A stretch of 26,971 nucleotides of DNA from an uncultured Clostridia bacterium (GTDB lineage: Bacteria; Bacillota; Clostridia; TANB77; CAG-508): assembly GCA_934132805.1 (NCBI GenBank), contig CAKPAB010000016.1:1-26971 (forward strand). Direction: 5' to 3'. A model generated the notes under the pieces. It was given only the letters and a program-made list of their open reading frames with translations, was not told the origin of the DNA and searched no databases. The position numbers and the translations under genes are program-made. Below, piece after piece: positions 15,833-23,588 of the stretch (positions within the stretch are counted from its first letter, which is position 1; each line of letters opens with the position of its first letter).

Positions 15833-15851
15833 TCTAAAATTTCCTCCTTTG

Positions 15852-16997
15852 TTACAAATATAAAATAACTCTAAAACCCAAAGCATTATATTTATTAAGT
15901 GCACTATCATTACTACGAATTGAAACACATAATGTTGTAAGTTGATAATTTCCTCCTCTAGTAACTCCAGAATACTTTGCATTCATCGCCGTTTCTGTTG
16001 TCCATTCCCATACATTACTAGCCATATCATATATATTACATTGAACATCTCTTTTATCTATATCTTTCAAATTATTTGTACCAGCATTTGCCAGCTCTGT
16101 ATTCAAGCTATTTTTTATCGAATATTTTGTATTATTTCCACAATTTTGTAAAAATAAAGTTGCTGTATCCCATGCATAACTATTTATTAAATCACTTGTA
16201 ACTTGATTTATACTATTATACATTTTTTTTGACTGTTCAGCAGCACTCGGCTGTGTAATATTATACCATATATTGTCTGTTCCAACCTCAGTTACCATAC
16301 CATTTGAATTCTTTCTTGCCTCATATCTTCCTATATAATATCCACTATTTGCAACTGCACTTACTTTAAAATTTACTATGTTTTCTGCTACTACATTTTT
16401 ATAATTTGACTTTTCTAGTTCTCGATAACTATATACTCCAGTTGAAATTTCTTTATCATCTTGGGCAGTTGGTACTCCATTTGTATCAAATGTATATCTA
16501 TTCAAATTTATTTCCACTATTGTTCCATCATCTTTTTTTATATTTCCTACTGGTATCCAAACAAATTGACTTCCATTTGTCTCTGTTTTTGTTCCATCTG
16601 CATTTAAAGTTCCATCTTCTACAACTATTCCTTTATCTACTGTTATTGCATTATTAGTTGTATCATCTACTACAATTTTAAATCCTGCTGGAACTACAAT
16701 TATATTTCCATTTTCATCTCTTAACTCAACATTTTTTTCTGTACTTAAAACTTTATTTGCTTTATCAATTGATAGCTCTTCTGCATTAATTTTATTTAAA
16801 CTTGCTTCATATTCACTTAATGCTAATTGTTCATTTTCCGATGATTTTTTACTTTTTTCTTTTGCCTCTTGTGCTTTCTGGAATATTCCTGTATTCGTTA
16901 ATACTGATATTGATATTCCTGCTAAAATAATCAAAATTATTATTGTTATTACCAAAGCAACAAGTGTTATTGCCCTATTATTTCTTGTTCGTTTCAT
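15852..16997 (-). CDS. Prepilin-like surface protein with a formylglycine-generating-enzyme (SUMF1)-type domain
   Basis: The 381-residue protein begins with a prepilin-like leader and helix (RNNRAITLVALVITIIIL); the usual Glu at position 5 of the mature helix is Ala. A coiled-coil segment follows (QKAQEAKEKSKKSSENEQ). From FVWIPVG (about residue 145) onward it is an FGE-sulfatase/SUMF1 fold: SGYYIGRYEA, SYAWDTATLFLQ, CNIYDMASNVWEWTTE, VTRGGNY and a closing ALGFRVIL. I see no CxxxC-type active-site pair near the C-terminus, so it is more likely a binding (C-type-lectin-like) module than an enzyme. It is probably membrane-anchored or assembled into a pilus-like structure outside the cell. AAGGAGG lies 13 bases before ATG, rather far. 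It is paired with a broken relative downstream. Confidence 0.8.
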   Translation of the reverse strand: MKRTRNNRAITLVALVITIIILIILAGISISVLTNTGIFQKAQEAKEKSKKSSENEQLALSEYEASLNKINAEELSIDKANKVLSTEKNVELRDENGNIIVVPAGFKIVVDDTTNNAITVDKGIVVEDGTLNADGTKTETNGSQFVWIPVGNIKKDDGTIVEINLNRYTFDTNGVPTAQDDKEISTGVYSYRELEKSNYKNVVAENIVNFKVSAVANSGYYIGRYEARKNSNGMVTEVGTDNIWYNITQPSAAEQSKKMYNSINQVTSDLINSYAWDTATLFLQNCGNNTKYSIKNSLNTELANAGTNNLKDIDKRDVQCNIYDMASNVWEWTTETAMNAKYSGVTRGGNYQLTTLCVSIRSNDSALNKYNALGFRVILYL

Positions 16998-17123
16998 TTA
17001 TTATAGGTATCCTCCTTTTTCTTTTGCAAATTTACGACATTTTAGTTCACTTTTTGTGAATTTGTTAACATTATATTTTTATTTTGCCAATTTGTCAACA
17101 CAAAGTTTGCTTTTTGTGAAAAA

Positions 17124-17204
17124 ATAAGGCTAACACATAGGTTAATCGTCAAACCACTTATTTAAAGCCGGTTTCCACCATTTTTATTATATGCCTTAAC
17201 CTAT
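17124..17204. repeat. Nested inverted repeats in the divergent control region
   Basis: ATAGGTTAA (17137-17145) and TTAACCTAT (17196-17204) are perfectly complementary, with AAACC/GGTTT nested inside. On the minus strand TAAGGC (17198-17193) can alternatively pair with GCCTTA (17130-17125), followed by a T-run. The region lies between the pilin-like gene and the divergent XRE gene and may be an RNA leader or protein-binding region. Confidence 0.5.
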
Positions 17205-17228
17205 AAATTATTACAAAAAAAAGATATT

Positions 17229-17250
17229 AAATTTACAAAAAAGTAAATTT
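17229..17250. promoter_or_regulatory. Perfect palindromic operator candidate for the XRE regulator
   Basis: AAATTTAC, six A, GTAAATTT: an 8-bp perfect inverted repeat with a 6-base spacer, a typical dimer-binding layout, located 38 bases before the regulator start where its promoter should be. Confidence 0.5.
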
Positions 17251-17287
17251 TTTTACCTTTAATAAAAAAGAAAGGAGCCAATTTATT

Positions 17288-17575
17288 ATGGAACTTTACG
17301 AAAAAATACGTGATATACGAGAATATCAAGAAATAAAGCAAAAGGACATGGCAAAATATTTGCATATGCAACCAAGTACATATAACGCCTATGAAAAAGG
17401 AAAAAGAACAATATCCGCAGAATTGCTAAAAAATATATGCCAATTCTTAAATGTAAGTTCTGATGAATTGCTTGAGTTAAAGGTTGATAAACCTTATAAT
17501 TCACTAACAAAAGAAAATAATGAAATTTTAGAAAAAATGAAAAAAGGACTATTATTACTTCAAAATGATAATTAA
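17288..17575 (+). CDS. Small XRE-family regulator
   Basis: A 95-residue DNA-binding protein with one helix-turn-helix domain (about residues 5-65). Helices 2-3 are KQKDMAKYLHMQPSTYNAYE, then KGKRTISAELLKNICQFLNVSSDELL. The last 30 residues are a lysine- and glutamate-rich helix (NNEILEKMKKGLLLLQ), probably for dimerisation. AAAGGAG lies 11 bases before ATG. It is divergent from the pilin-like gene pair, with about 290 bases of repeat-rich control sequence between, so it may regulate those genes as well as itself. It resembles regulators of small mobile or phage-derived modules, but no such module is intact here. Confidence 0.88.
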   Translation: MELYEKIRDIREYQEIKQKDMAKYLHMQPSTYNAYEKGKRTISAELLKNICQFLNVSSDELLELKVDKPYNSLTKENNEILEKMKKGLLLLQNDN

Positions 17576-17577
17576 TT

Positions 17578-17603
17578 AAAAGGCCAGAATTTTCTGACCT
17601 TTT
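17578..17603. terminator. Terminator between XRE gene and SASP gene
   Basis: AAAAGGCCAGAA and TTCTGACCTTTT form a compact hairpin with one mismatch, A- and T-flanked on both sides. It is suited to ending both convergent genes. Confidence 0.8.
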
Positions 17604-17652
17604 GCTACATACACTAAATTGTTAGCACCTAATTACACTTTTCAATATCAAA

Positions 17653-17832
17653 CTATTTGTTTTCAACTGAACGATTTGCTATTTCTATAGCCTTAGTAAC
17701 TATATTACCACAATCTCTAGAAGAAACACCAGCCCAGCTTCCACCATCTTGTTTAACCTGCTCATAAACACCTAATTCTCTAGCAATTTCTTCTCTTAAA
17801 TTTTCAGATATCAGTTTACTATTTCTAGACAT
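17653..17832 (-). CDS. Divergent alpha/beta-type small acid-soluble spore protein
   Basis: A 59-residue protein matching the alpha/beta SASP pattern. These proteins coat and protect spore DNA and are degraded by the GPR protease in germination. NLREEIARELGV corresponds to the conserved first helix with the protease site. SSRDCGNIVTKAIEIAN corresponds to the second conserved segment (usually SRxNGxVGGxMVKxMIE); the double glycine is lost and a cysteine is present. The linker VKQDGGSWAGV keeps the Gly-Trp seen in clostridial members. GGAGG lies five bases before ATG. It should be expressed in the forespore under sigma G, but I could not find a convincing sigma-G promoter. It is convergent with the XRE gene and divergent from vanW. 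Confidence 0.82.
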   Translation of the reverse strand: MSRNSKLISENLREEIARELGVYEQVKQDGGSWAGVSSRDCGNIVTKAIEIANRSVENK

Positions 17833-17996
17833 AACATCCTCCTTACTAATAAAACCAAATCAAGTTTTATCAATATTATTATTTGCAAAAAAAAACAAAA
17901 ATATTTTAGTAAAATTTTGATATTTTTTTAAATTTTATAGTAGTAAATTTTCAAATCTCGTGATATACTATAATAGACTATTTAAAGGAGAGATTT

Positions 17997-19532
17997 ATGG
18001 AAGTAAAAGAAAATATAACAAAAAATGAAGAAATTGAAGACAAAGAGTTTAAACCATTAGATGAAACATCCAATAACAAAAAAGAAAAATCAGACGTACT
18101 AATAGTTTTTGGAATTTTATGTACAATATTTATACTACTCGCTCTAATAATATTTTGCACATTTTCATTAATAAATATAAGCAACACAAAAATCGCAAAA
18201 GGAGTATATATAAAAAATATAGATGTATCTGGTCTAACCAAACAAGAAGCTAAACAAAAAATAACAAGTTACATAAGTTCAGTTATACCAGAAGAAATAA
18301 AATTAACACATAATGATTTTGAAACATCACTTTCAACAACTCAGCTATCAATATATTTCAACACAGACGAAGCTGTGGAAATGGCATATAACATTGGAAA
18401 AAGCGGAAATATCTTTGAGCGAAATCTAACTATTTTGAAAGCATTATTTTCAAAAACAAATATTGACCCTGGATTTTCTATAGACATTGACCAACTAAAA
18501 ACAGAATTAGAAGATATATCAACAAAATTACCTGACAAAATGATAGAAAGTAGCTGTTACATTGATGGCAATAATTTAATAATAACAAAAGGTCAAGCAG
18601 GAAAAAATGTCAATGTGGAAAAATCAGCTAAATATATAAAAGAACAAATAAATAATTTAAATGTATTAAACAGTTCTGTAGAGCTAATTACTTCTGATGC
18701 CACACCAAAGCAAATAGATTTAGATGCAGTATATAATGAAGTACATAAAGAAGCTGTTAATGCTTATTATACTCAAGACCCTTATGTTGTCCATCCTAGC
18801 GAAAATGGTTTAGATTTTGCAATCTCTTTAGAAGAAGCTAAAAATTTATTGCAAGAAGATAAAACAGAATATATCATACCATTAAAAACATTATATCCAA
18901 GTGTTACAACGAACATGATTGGAACAGAAGCATTTCCAGACTTACTATCAGAATTTTCAACTAAATATGCAGCAAGTAATAAAAACCGTACTACTAATTT
19001 AATATTAGCTGCTAATAAAATAAATGGAACTGTTTTAATGCCTGGTGAAACTTTCTCATATAACAAAGTTGTTGGCGAGAGAACAATTCAAGCAGGATAT
19101 AAAGAAGCTCCAATATATGTTTCTGGTAGAGTGGAAGATGGTATTGGTGGCGGAATTTGTCAAATAACTACTACATTATATAATGCTGTATTATATGCAA
19201 ATTTAGACGTAGTCGAAAGAAGTAATCACCAATTTGTACCTTCTTATGCAGGCGCAAGTAGAGATGCAACTGTTGTTTATGGCGCTATAGATTTTAAATT
19301 TAAAAATAATAGAGATTATCCTATTAAAATTACTTGCTCTGTTTCTAGAGGTATTGCTAATTTTAAAATTTGGGGATTAAAATCTGATAATGATTATGAA
19401 GTCCAAATAACTTCTAGAACTACTGGAACTACTGCTACTGCTATTTATTCTGAAGCATATAAAATTTTAAAGAAAAATGGTAATGTAGTAAGTACAACAT
19501 TGCTATCAAAAGATACATATAAAAGACATTAA
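17997..19532 (+). CDS. VanW-family protein (YoaR-like) with one N-terminal membrane helix
   Basis: 511-residue envelope protein. An acidic cytoplasmic head (residues 1-32) is followed by a membrane helix (about 34-60). Two tandem domains of the PG-binding_4 type follow (GVYIKNIDVSGLTKQEAKQK and the later repeat to about 300). The VanW core is at about 325-450 (NRTTNLILAANKINGTVLMP, GETFSYNKVVGERT, GGGICQITTTLYNAVL, RSNHQFVPSY), and the tail is short and G5-like (ILKKNGNVVSTTLLSKDTY). The family is found in cell-wall and spore contexts of Firmicutes and its biochemical role is unknown. It does not by itself indicate vancomycin resistance, since no vanHAX genes are present. AAAGGAGAG lies six bases before ATG. 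Confidence 0.93.
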   Translation: MEVKENITKNEEIEDKEFKPLDETSNNKKEKSDVLIVFGILCTIFILLALIIFCTFSLINISNTKIAKGVYIKNIDVSGLTKQEAKQKITSYISSVIPEEIKLTHNDFETSLSTTQLSIYFNTDEAVEMAYNIGKSGNIFERNLTILKALFSKTNIDPGFSIDIDQLKTELEDISTKLPDKMIESSCYIDGNNLIITKGQAGKNVNVEKSAKYIKEQINNLNVLNSSVELITSDATPKQIDLDAVYNEVHKEAVNAYYTQDPYVVHPSENGLDFAISLEEAKNLLQEDKTEYIIPLKTLYPSVTTNMIGTEAFPDLLSEFSTKYAASNKNRTTNLILAANKINGTVLMPGETFSYNKVVGERTIQAGYKEAPIYVSGRVEDGIGGGICQITTTLYNAVLYANLDVVERSNHQFVPSYAGASRDATVVYGAIDFKFKNNRDYPIKITCSVSRGIANFKIWGLKSDNDYEVQITSRTTGTTATAIYSEAYKILKKNGNVVSTTLLSKDTYKRH

Positions 19533-19538
19533 AAAATT

Positions 19539-19576
19539 CGGGATTAAGGAGAAATCACTCCAAATCCCGTTTTTTT
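19539..19576. terminator. Terminator between vanW and ypeB
   Basis: CGGGATT pairs with AATCCCG around an inner GAG/CTC pair, followed by seven T. It ends vanW, and the T-run overlaps the end of convergent ypeB, which it can also serve. Confidence 0.85.
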
Positions 19577-20948
19577 ACATTGTTAAAGTTCCATTTGGTG
19601 TATTAATTATAATTAGAATGTCTTCTTCCCTACCATTTTCAGCATTTATATAAACTAAGAAATCTTTTCCATCAACATTTCCTTTAAACTCATAACATAA
19701 AATTTCAGTTTTAAACTCTGTAGGAATAATTGCCAAACCCCCAGATGCAATTTGTAAATCTTTATTTAAAGTTTTTTTCGCTTCCTGCATACTAATTTTC
19801 ACATTAGAAGTATCTCTTGTTGTATGATTATTTAAATAACCCGTTGTTTCAATACCCAAAACCTCGCCATTGTCTAAAGCTACTTTTACTTTTATTAAAT
19901 CTGAATAAACAACAACATCATTTTGAACATAAGCATAATTTATAGTAACAATTCCATCTTGTTTTAAATAATAAGTTTCTTTCATATCCATAATTCCGTG
20001 ATTGTTCAAAAATTCTTTTCCCTTAGAATTAGCCTCTTCTTGAGAAATAATCTCAGAATTAACATCTCTATTAGAGTTCATATAAACTATATGCCCTCCC
20101 TTTTTAGAAATTGAAATACTAATACTATCTTCTGAATTAGTTTTTATAGAGAAATTGTATTCTGGTATTGTTGCATTTTCAGAAAATCCTAAGCTTTCTA
20201 CATTTTGCACATTATCTTTTCCTATAAAGTCTATTGCTTTTTGTTTTGCTGCGTCTTCATCAATATCCTCTCCTGTTAGGCCTTTTTTCTCACTATTTGT
20301 TAAATGTTCTGAAAATGCTCCATCATATATTAGCCCTGAATATTGATGAAAGTTTTCTTCTAAATTACTAAAACCTTCCATAGAACTTGTACTTACTTGT
20401 TGGGCAAATGCTGTAGTTCCTTTGTTTGCAAGTTCATCCCATTTTATTCTTCCAGAATTTATATCATCTGATAATTGGCTTAATGTATTTTCTAATTCAA
20501 GACTATAATTATGCAAGTCTTTTAAGTTTTTCAAGTCTTCGTCTGATAAGCTTTCATTGTAGATATTTTTTCGTGATAATGAATAACTATAATCACTAAC
20601 TTGATTTAGAAATTTTTCTGTGTTTGATAATTCTTGACTTTCAATTGGTAATTGTGATAAATATGCTTGTGCTAAGTTTGCTTCTCTCCATACATTTGTT
20701 AAAGTTTCTGCTCCATGTTCTGGTGTACTTGATATTAATGATTTTGCTAAATATGTTTCCACATTTTGAACATAATCTACTACTTCATAAAATGCCATAT
20801 TATATGTGTTTTGTGATGCTGTTTTTGATTCTTTCATGTTATTTATAATTATAGAAATTAATCCTGCTATAATTGCAATAAATACTACGATTGCAATTAT
20901 TATATATGCTTTATTCACTTGTATTTTTTTCATTTCCATTTTTTTCAT
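19575..20948 (-). CDS. ypeB: Germination protein YpeB
   Basis: Partner protein needed for assembly and stability of the cortex-lytic enzyme SleB in the spore. About 457 residues: an N-terminal membrane anchor (AYIIIAIVVFIAIIAGLISI), the YpeB-specific helical domain (AFYEVVDYVQNVETYLAKSL, REANLAQAYLSQLPIE), then C-terminal PepSY-type repeats (EDAAKQKAIDFIG, QEEANSKGKEFLNNHG, SMQEAKKTLNKDLQ). The start is set at the ATG 12 bases behind AAAGGA, as in yhaO and murF of this window; two earlier in-frame ATGs are too close to or upstream of the Shine-Dalgarno. It directly follows sleB, the conserved bicistronic order, which implies forespore expression. Confidence 0.93.
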   Translation of the reverse strand: MKKMEMKKIQVNKAYIIIAIVVFIAIIAGLISIIINNMKESKTASQNTYNMAFYEVVDYVQNVETYLAKSLISSTPEHGAETLTNVWREANLAQAYLSQLPIESQELSNTEKFLNQVSDYSYSLSRKNIYNESLSDEDLKNLKDLHNYSLELENTLSQLSDDINSGRIKWDELANKGTTAFAQQVSTSSMEGFSNLEENFHQYSGLIYDGAFSEHLTNSEKKGLTGEDIDEDAAKQKAIDFIGKDNVQNVESLGFSENATIPEYNFSIKTNSEDSISISISKKGGHIVYMNSNRDVNSEIISQEEANSKGKEFLNNHGIMDMKETYYLKQDGIVTINYAYVQNDVVVYSDLIKVKVALDNGEVLGIETTGYLNNHTTRDTSNVKISMQEAKKTLNKDLQIASGGLAIIPTEFKTEILCYEFKGNVDGKDFLVYINAENGREEDILIIINTPNGTLTM

Positions 20949-20971
20949 AAAAATTTTCATTCCTTTCATTT

Positions 20972-21445
20972 TTATTTACAAAATCTGTGTTTTCCTATAG
21001 TTTTAATTAGAGGTCTAGACCATATCCATTTATTTGTTGCTGTTGCTGGGTTAAAATAATACACACATCCTCCTGTTGGATCCCAACCATTCATAGCATC
21101 TTGTGCTGCCTTGTAAACTGTTGACCCTTCACTTATAGCTGCATTTATTTGCCCATCGGCTACTGCTGTAAATGCTCCTGGTTGATATATTACACCTGAT
21201 ATGCTGTTTGGAAACCTTGAATCTTTTACTCTATTTAATATAACAGCTCCAACTGCAACTTGCCCTTCATATGGCTCTCCTCTTGCTTCCCCGTTTATTG
21301 CTCTTGCCATTAATTGAACATCTGATGTGTTGGTTGTTTTTGCCAATGATACGTTGTTTTGGTTGTTTTTATCCACAATAAATATACAAATTGTGGATAA
21401 CATTATTAAAAATGTTGCTATTACTATTTTTAAATATTTTTTCAC
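20972..21445 (-). CDS. sleB: Spore cortex-lytic enzyme SleB
   Basis: Cell-wall hydrolase (Hydrolase_2 fold, lytic transglycosylase) that degrades cortex peptidoglycan during germination. The 157-residue protein starts at GTG, five bases after AAGGGTG; an upstream in-frame ATG at 21508 lacks a ribosome site. An N-terminal signal or anchor (KIVIATFLIMLSTICIFIV) is followed by the catalytic domain: LMARAINGEARGEPYEGQVA with the catalytic Glu in ARGE, VGAVILNRVKDSRFPNSI, GVIYQPGAFTAVADG and a closing NKWIWSRPLIKTIGKHRFC. The N-terminal peptidoglycan-binding domain of Bacillus SleB is absent, as in short clostridial forms. Its stop is just before ypeB, its partner gene. Confidence 0.94.
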   Translation of the reverse strand: MKKYLKIVIATFLIMLSTICIFIVDKNNQNNVSLAKTTNTSDVQLMARAINGEARGEPYEGQVAVGAVILNRVKDSRFPNSISGVIYQPGAFTAVADGQINAAISEGSTVYKAAQDAMNGWDPTGGCVYYFNPATATNKWIWSRPLIKTIGKHRFCK

Positions 21446-21558
21446 TTTATCACCCTTTTTTATAAATTTTTCATTTATATTTTTTACAATTTTATAAATA
21501 TTATACAAAAAAATAATGCAGTAAATTAATCTACAAATTTATTATTTAACAAAAAACA

Positions 21559-21588
21559 TTGCAAATCAAACAACATTTATGCTAAAAT
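21559..21588 (+). promoter_or_regulatory. Promoter of the glycosyltransferase gene
   Basis: TTGCAA (21559-21564), 18 bases, then TGCTAAAAT, an extended -10 (TAAAAT at 21583-21588). It stands about 57 bases before the ATG. Confidence 0.6.
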
Positions 21589-21645
21589 TAATACATAAAT
21601 AATATTCCATTATTGAAAACATTTAATACAAATAAGGAGCAATAT

Positions 21646-22782
21646 ATGAAAAAAATTTTAATATTCTATGCATCATATGGTGGTGGGCATCTTAATGCTG
21701 CAAAATCAATACAAGAATGCATAAACAAAAACTATAAAAATTATGAAACCGAACTAATAGACTGTATGAAATATGTAAACAAACCTATAGAAATAGTAAC
21801 AACTGCCGCATACAGAGAAATGGCAAAAAAACTACCGTGGGCATGGGGCAAAATTTATTCCGACTCACAAAAAGGGCCACTAGCACATATATCATCAAAA
21901 TCAAACCAAATTTTAGCAATAAAACTTTTAAAGCTTTTACGAGAAAAGCAACCTGACATAATAATTTCAACACATCCGTTTGGAAGTCAAATGTGTGCAT
22001 ATTTAAAAAGAAAAGGCAAAATTTCTGCAAAAATTGCAACAATAATGACAGATTTTTCTCCACATGACCAATGGCTCGTTGGACATGAAAATACCGATTA
22101 TTTTTTTGTTGCACACGACAGAATGAAAGAATATTTAATATCAAAAAATATTCCATCTACAAAAATTTTTGCAACTGGAATTCCTATTTCTTCTAGATTT
22201 TTACAAAATTATAATAGAGATAAAATATTACAAGAATTTAATTTAAAAGAAAATAGGAAAAATATTTTATTTTTTGGTGGTGGAGAATTTGGACTTGGAA
22301 AGGCTAAAACCATAGAAATTTTCAACACACTTGTAAAACAATTTGACAATATTCAAGTAATTGCTATCGCTGGAAAAAATGAAAAAATGAAATTAGAATT
22401 TGAAAAAATTGTAAATGATAATAATAAACAAGATTCTGTAAAAGTACTAGCATTTACTAATAAAGTACCAGAACTAATGTCAATTTCTGATTTAGTAATC
22501 TCAAAACCTGGAGGCTTAACAACTTCTGAAAGCTTGGCTTCCAATTTACCTATGATTATTATTAATCCAATTCCAGGTCAAGAAGAGGAAAATGCAGAAT
22601 TCTTGGAAAGCAAAGGTACTGGTATATGGATTAGAAAAAACGATTCACCATATGATGTTCTAAAAAATGTTATTGATAATACAGATAAATTAAATGAAAT
22701 GAAAAAAAGTACTGAACTTTTAGCTAAAAAACATTCTACAGAAGATATTTGTAAAATTATTATTTATTCTCCACTAATTTGA
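21646..22782 (+). CDS. Processive glycolipid glycosyltransferase (MGDG synthase/UgtP-like, GT28)
   Basis: Cytoplasmic-face GT28 glycosyltransferase that transfers sugar from a UDP-sugar to diacylglycerol, making membrane glycolipids and often lipoteichoic-acid anchors. It has 378 residues from the chosen start. The N-terminal YASYGGGHLNAAKSI is the family's glycine-rich acceptor-side motif. PDIIISTHPF and ATIMTDFSPHDQWL are typical of MGDG synthases. The C-terminal nucleotide-sugar site is SKPGGLTTSESLASNLPMI followed by PIPGQEEEN. The start is supported by AAGGAG six bases upstream; a longer frame to 21613 has no ribosome site. It is a single gene with its own promoter and terminator. The exact sugar is not readable from sequence. 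Confidence 0.92.
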   Translation: MKKILIFYASYGGGHLNAAKSIQECINKNYKNYETELIDCMKYVNKPIEIVTTAAYREMAKKLPWAWGKIYSDSQKGPLAHISSKSNQILAIKLLKLLREKQPDIIISTHPFGSQMCAYLKRKGKISAKIATIMTDFSPHDQWLVGHENTDYFFVAHDRMKEYLISKNIPSTKIFATGIPISSRFLQNYNRDKILQEFNLKENRKNILFFGGGEFGLGKAKTIEIFNTLVKQFDNIQVIAIAGKNEKMKLEFEKIVNDNNKQDSVKVLAFTNKVPELMSISDLVISKPGGLTTSESLASNLPMIIINPIPGQEEENAEFLESKGTGIWIRKNDSPYDVLKNVIDNTDKLNEMKKSTELLAKKHSTEDICKIIIYSPLI

Positions 22783-22806
22783 AAATTACAACTAGAAAAT
22801 TCAGAA

Positions 22807-22844
22807 AAACACATATAATACCCTCAAAAGTATTATATGTGTTT
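22807..22844. terminator. Bidirectional terminator between glycosyltransferase gene and recR
   Basis: A perfect 15-bp inverted repeat (AAACACATATAATAC with its complement) surrounds an 8-base loop, with T-rich flanks on both strands. Confidence 0.85.
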
Positions 22845-22851
22845 AATTTTT

Positions 22852-22887
22852 GTTACAGTTCACAGTCCATAAAATTATTGTTTGTGT
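22852..22887 (+). repeat. 36-bp dispersed intergenic repeat, copy 2
   Basis: Identical over 36 bases to the copy at 7865-7900 and in the same orientation. It lies between the terminator and the end of recR. Confidence 0.85.
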
Positions 22888-22909
22888 GTTAATTTCAATT
22901 ACATTACAA

Positions 22910-23509
22910 CTAAATCTCTCTTCTACCTTCCAAAGCCTTAGTTAAAGTAATTTCATCTGTATACTCCAAATCACCGCCAACAGGAATACCATGTGCAATT
23001 CTAGTAACCTTAATGCCAAGCGGTTTTATTAATTTAGATAAATACATTGCAGTAGCTTCGCCCTCAACCCTAGGATTTGTTGCCAATATAACCTCTTTTA
23101 CACTTCCATCCATAAGTCTTGAAAGCAATTCTTTAATTTTGATATCATCAGGTCCAACACCATTCATAGGTGAAATAGAGCCATGTAAAACATGATACAC
23201 GCCTTTAAATTCATGTGTTTTCTCCATTGCAACAATATCCCTTACATCTTCCACAACACATATAGAAGACTGGTCCCTTTTAGAACTTGAACATATTGGA
23301 CATGGGTCTGTATCAGATATATTAAAACATTTACTACAATATTTTAAATTATGCTTTGCATCTTGTATTGACTTTATAAATTCATTTGTTTCTTGCTCAG
23401 AACAATTCAATATATAAAATGCCAGCCTTGCAGCAGTTTTATGCCCTATACTAGGCAATTTTTCAAAACTTTCTATTAATTTTTCAATTGATGGTGAATA
23501 TAAAGACAT
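22910..23509 (-). CDS. recR: Recombination mediator protein RecR
   Basis: Acts with RecF and RecO to load RecA on gapped DNA. 199 residues, standard length. It has a helix-hairpin-helix (KLPSIGHKTAARLAF), a zinc finger with cysteines at 58, 61, 70 and 73, a Toprim domain (ICVVEDVRDIVAMEKT) and a C-terminal Walker-B-like end (VTRIAHGIPVGGDLEYTDE). AAAGGAG precedes the ATG. It is the third gene of the conserved dnaX-ybaB-recR group, about 80 bases after ybaB. Confidence 0.97.
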   Translation of the reverse strand: MSLYSPSIEKLIESFEKLPSIGHKTAARLAFYILNCSEQETNEFIKSIQDAKHNLKYCSKCFNISDTDPCPICSSSKRDQSSICVVEDVRDIVAMEKTHEFKGVYHVLHGSISPMNGVGPDDIKIKELLSRLMDGSVKEVILATNPRVEGEATAMYLSKLIKPLGIKVTRIAHGIPVGGDLEYTDEITLTKALEGRREI

Positions 23510-23588
23510 CCTTTTTCTCCTTTTAGCTCCATTAAATAATTACTTTTATACCACATTTGGGTAATGATACTACTAAACTACAATATTT

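Noticed and set aside
15788..15982. Separate 64-codon gene on the minus strand
   Set aside because: Its first 50 codons are a shifted reading of the FGE-type gene's end; only the last 14 codons, from the ATG at 15832, have a ribosome site and belong to the broken pilin-like gene.
15852..16060. Diversity-generating retroelement variable region in the FGE-type domain
   Set aside because: FGE/lectin folds are typical targets, but no reverse transcriptase, template repeat or A-biased duplicate is seen in the window.
17997..19532. VanW as evidence of vancomycin resistance
   Set aside because: No vanH, vanA/B, vanX or sensor genes are present, and the ligase in the window has the D-Ala-D-Ala tyrosine loop.
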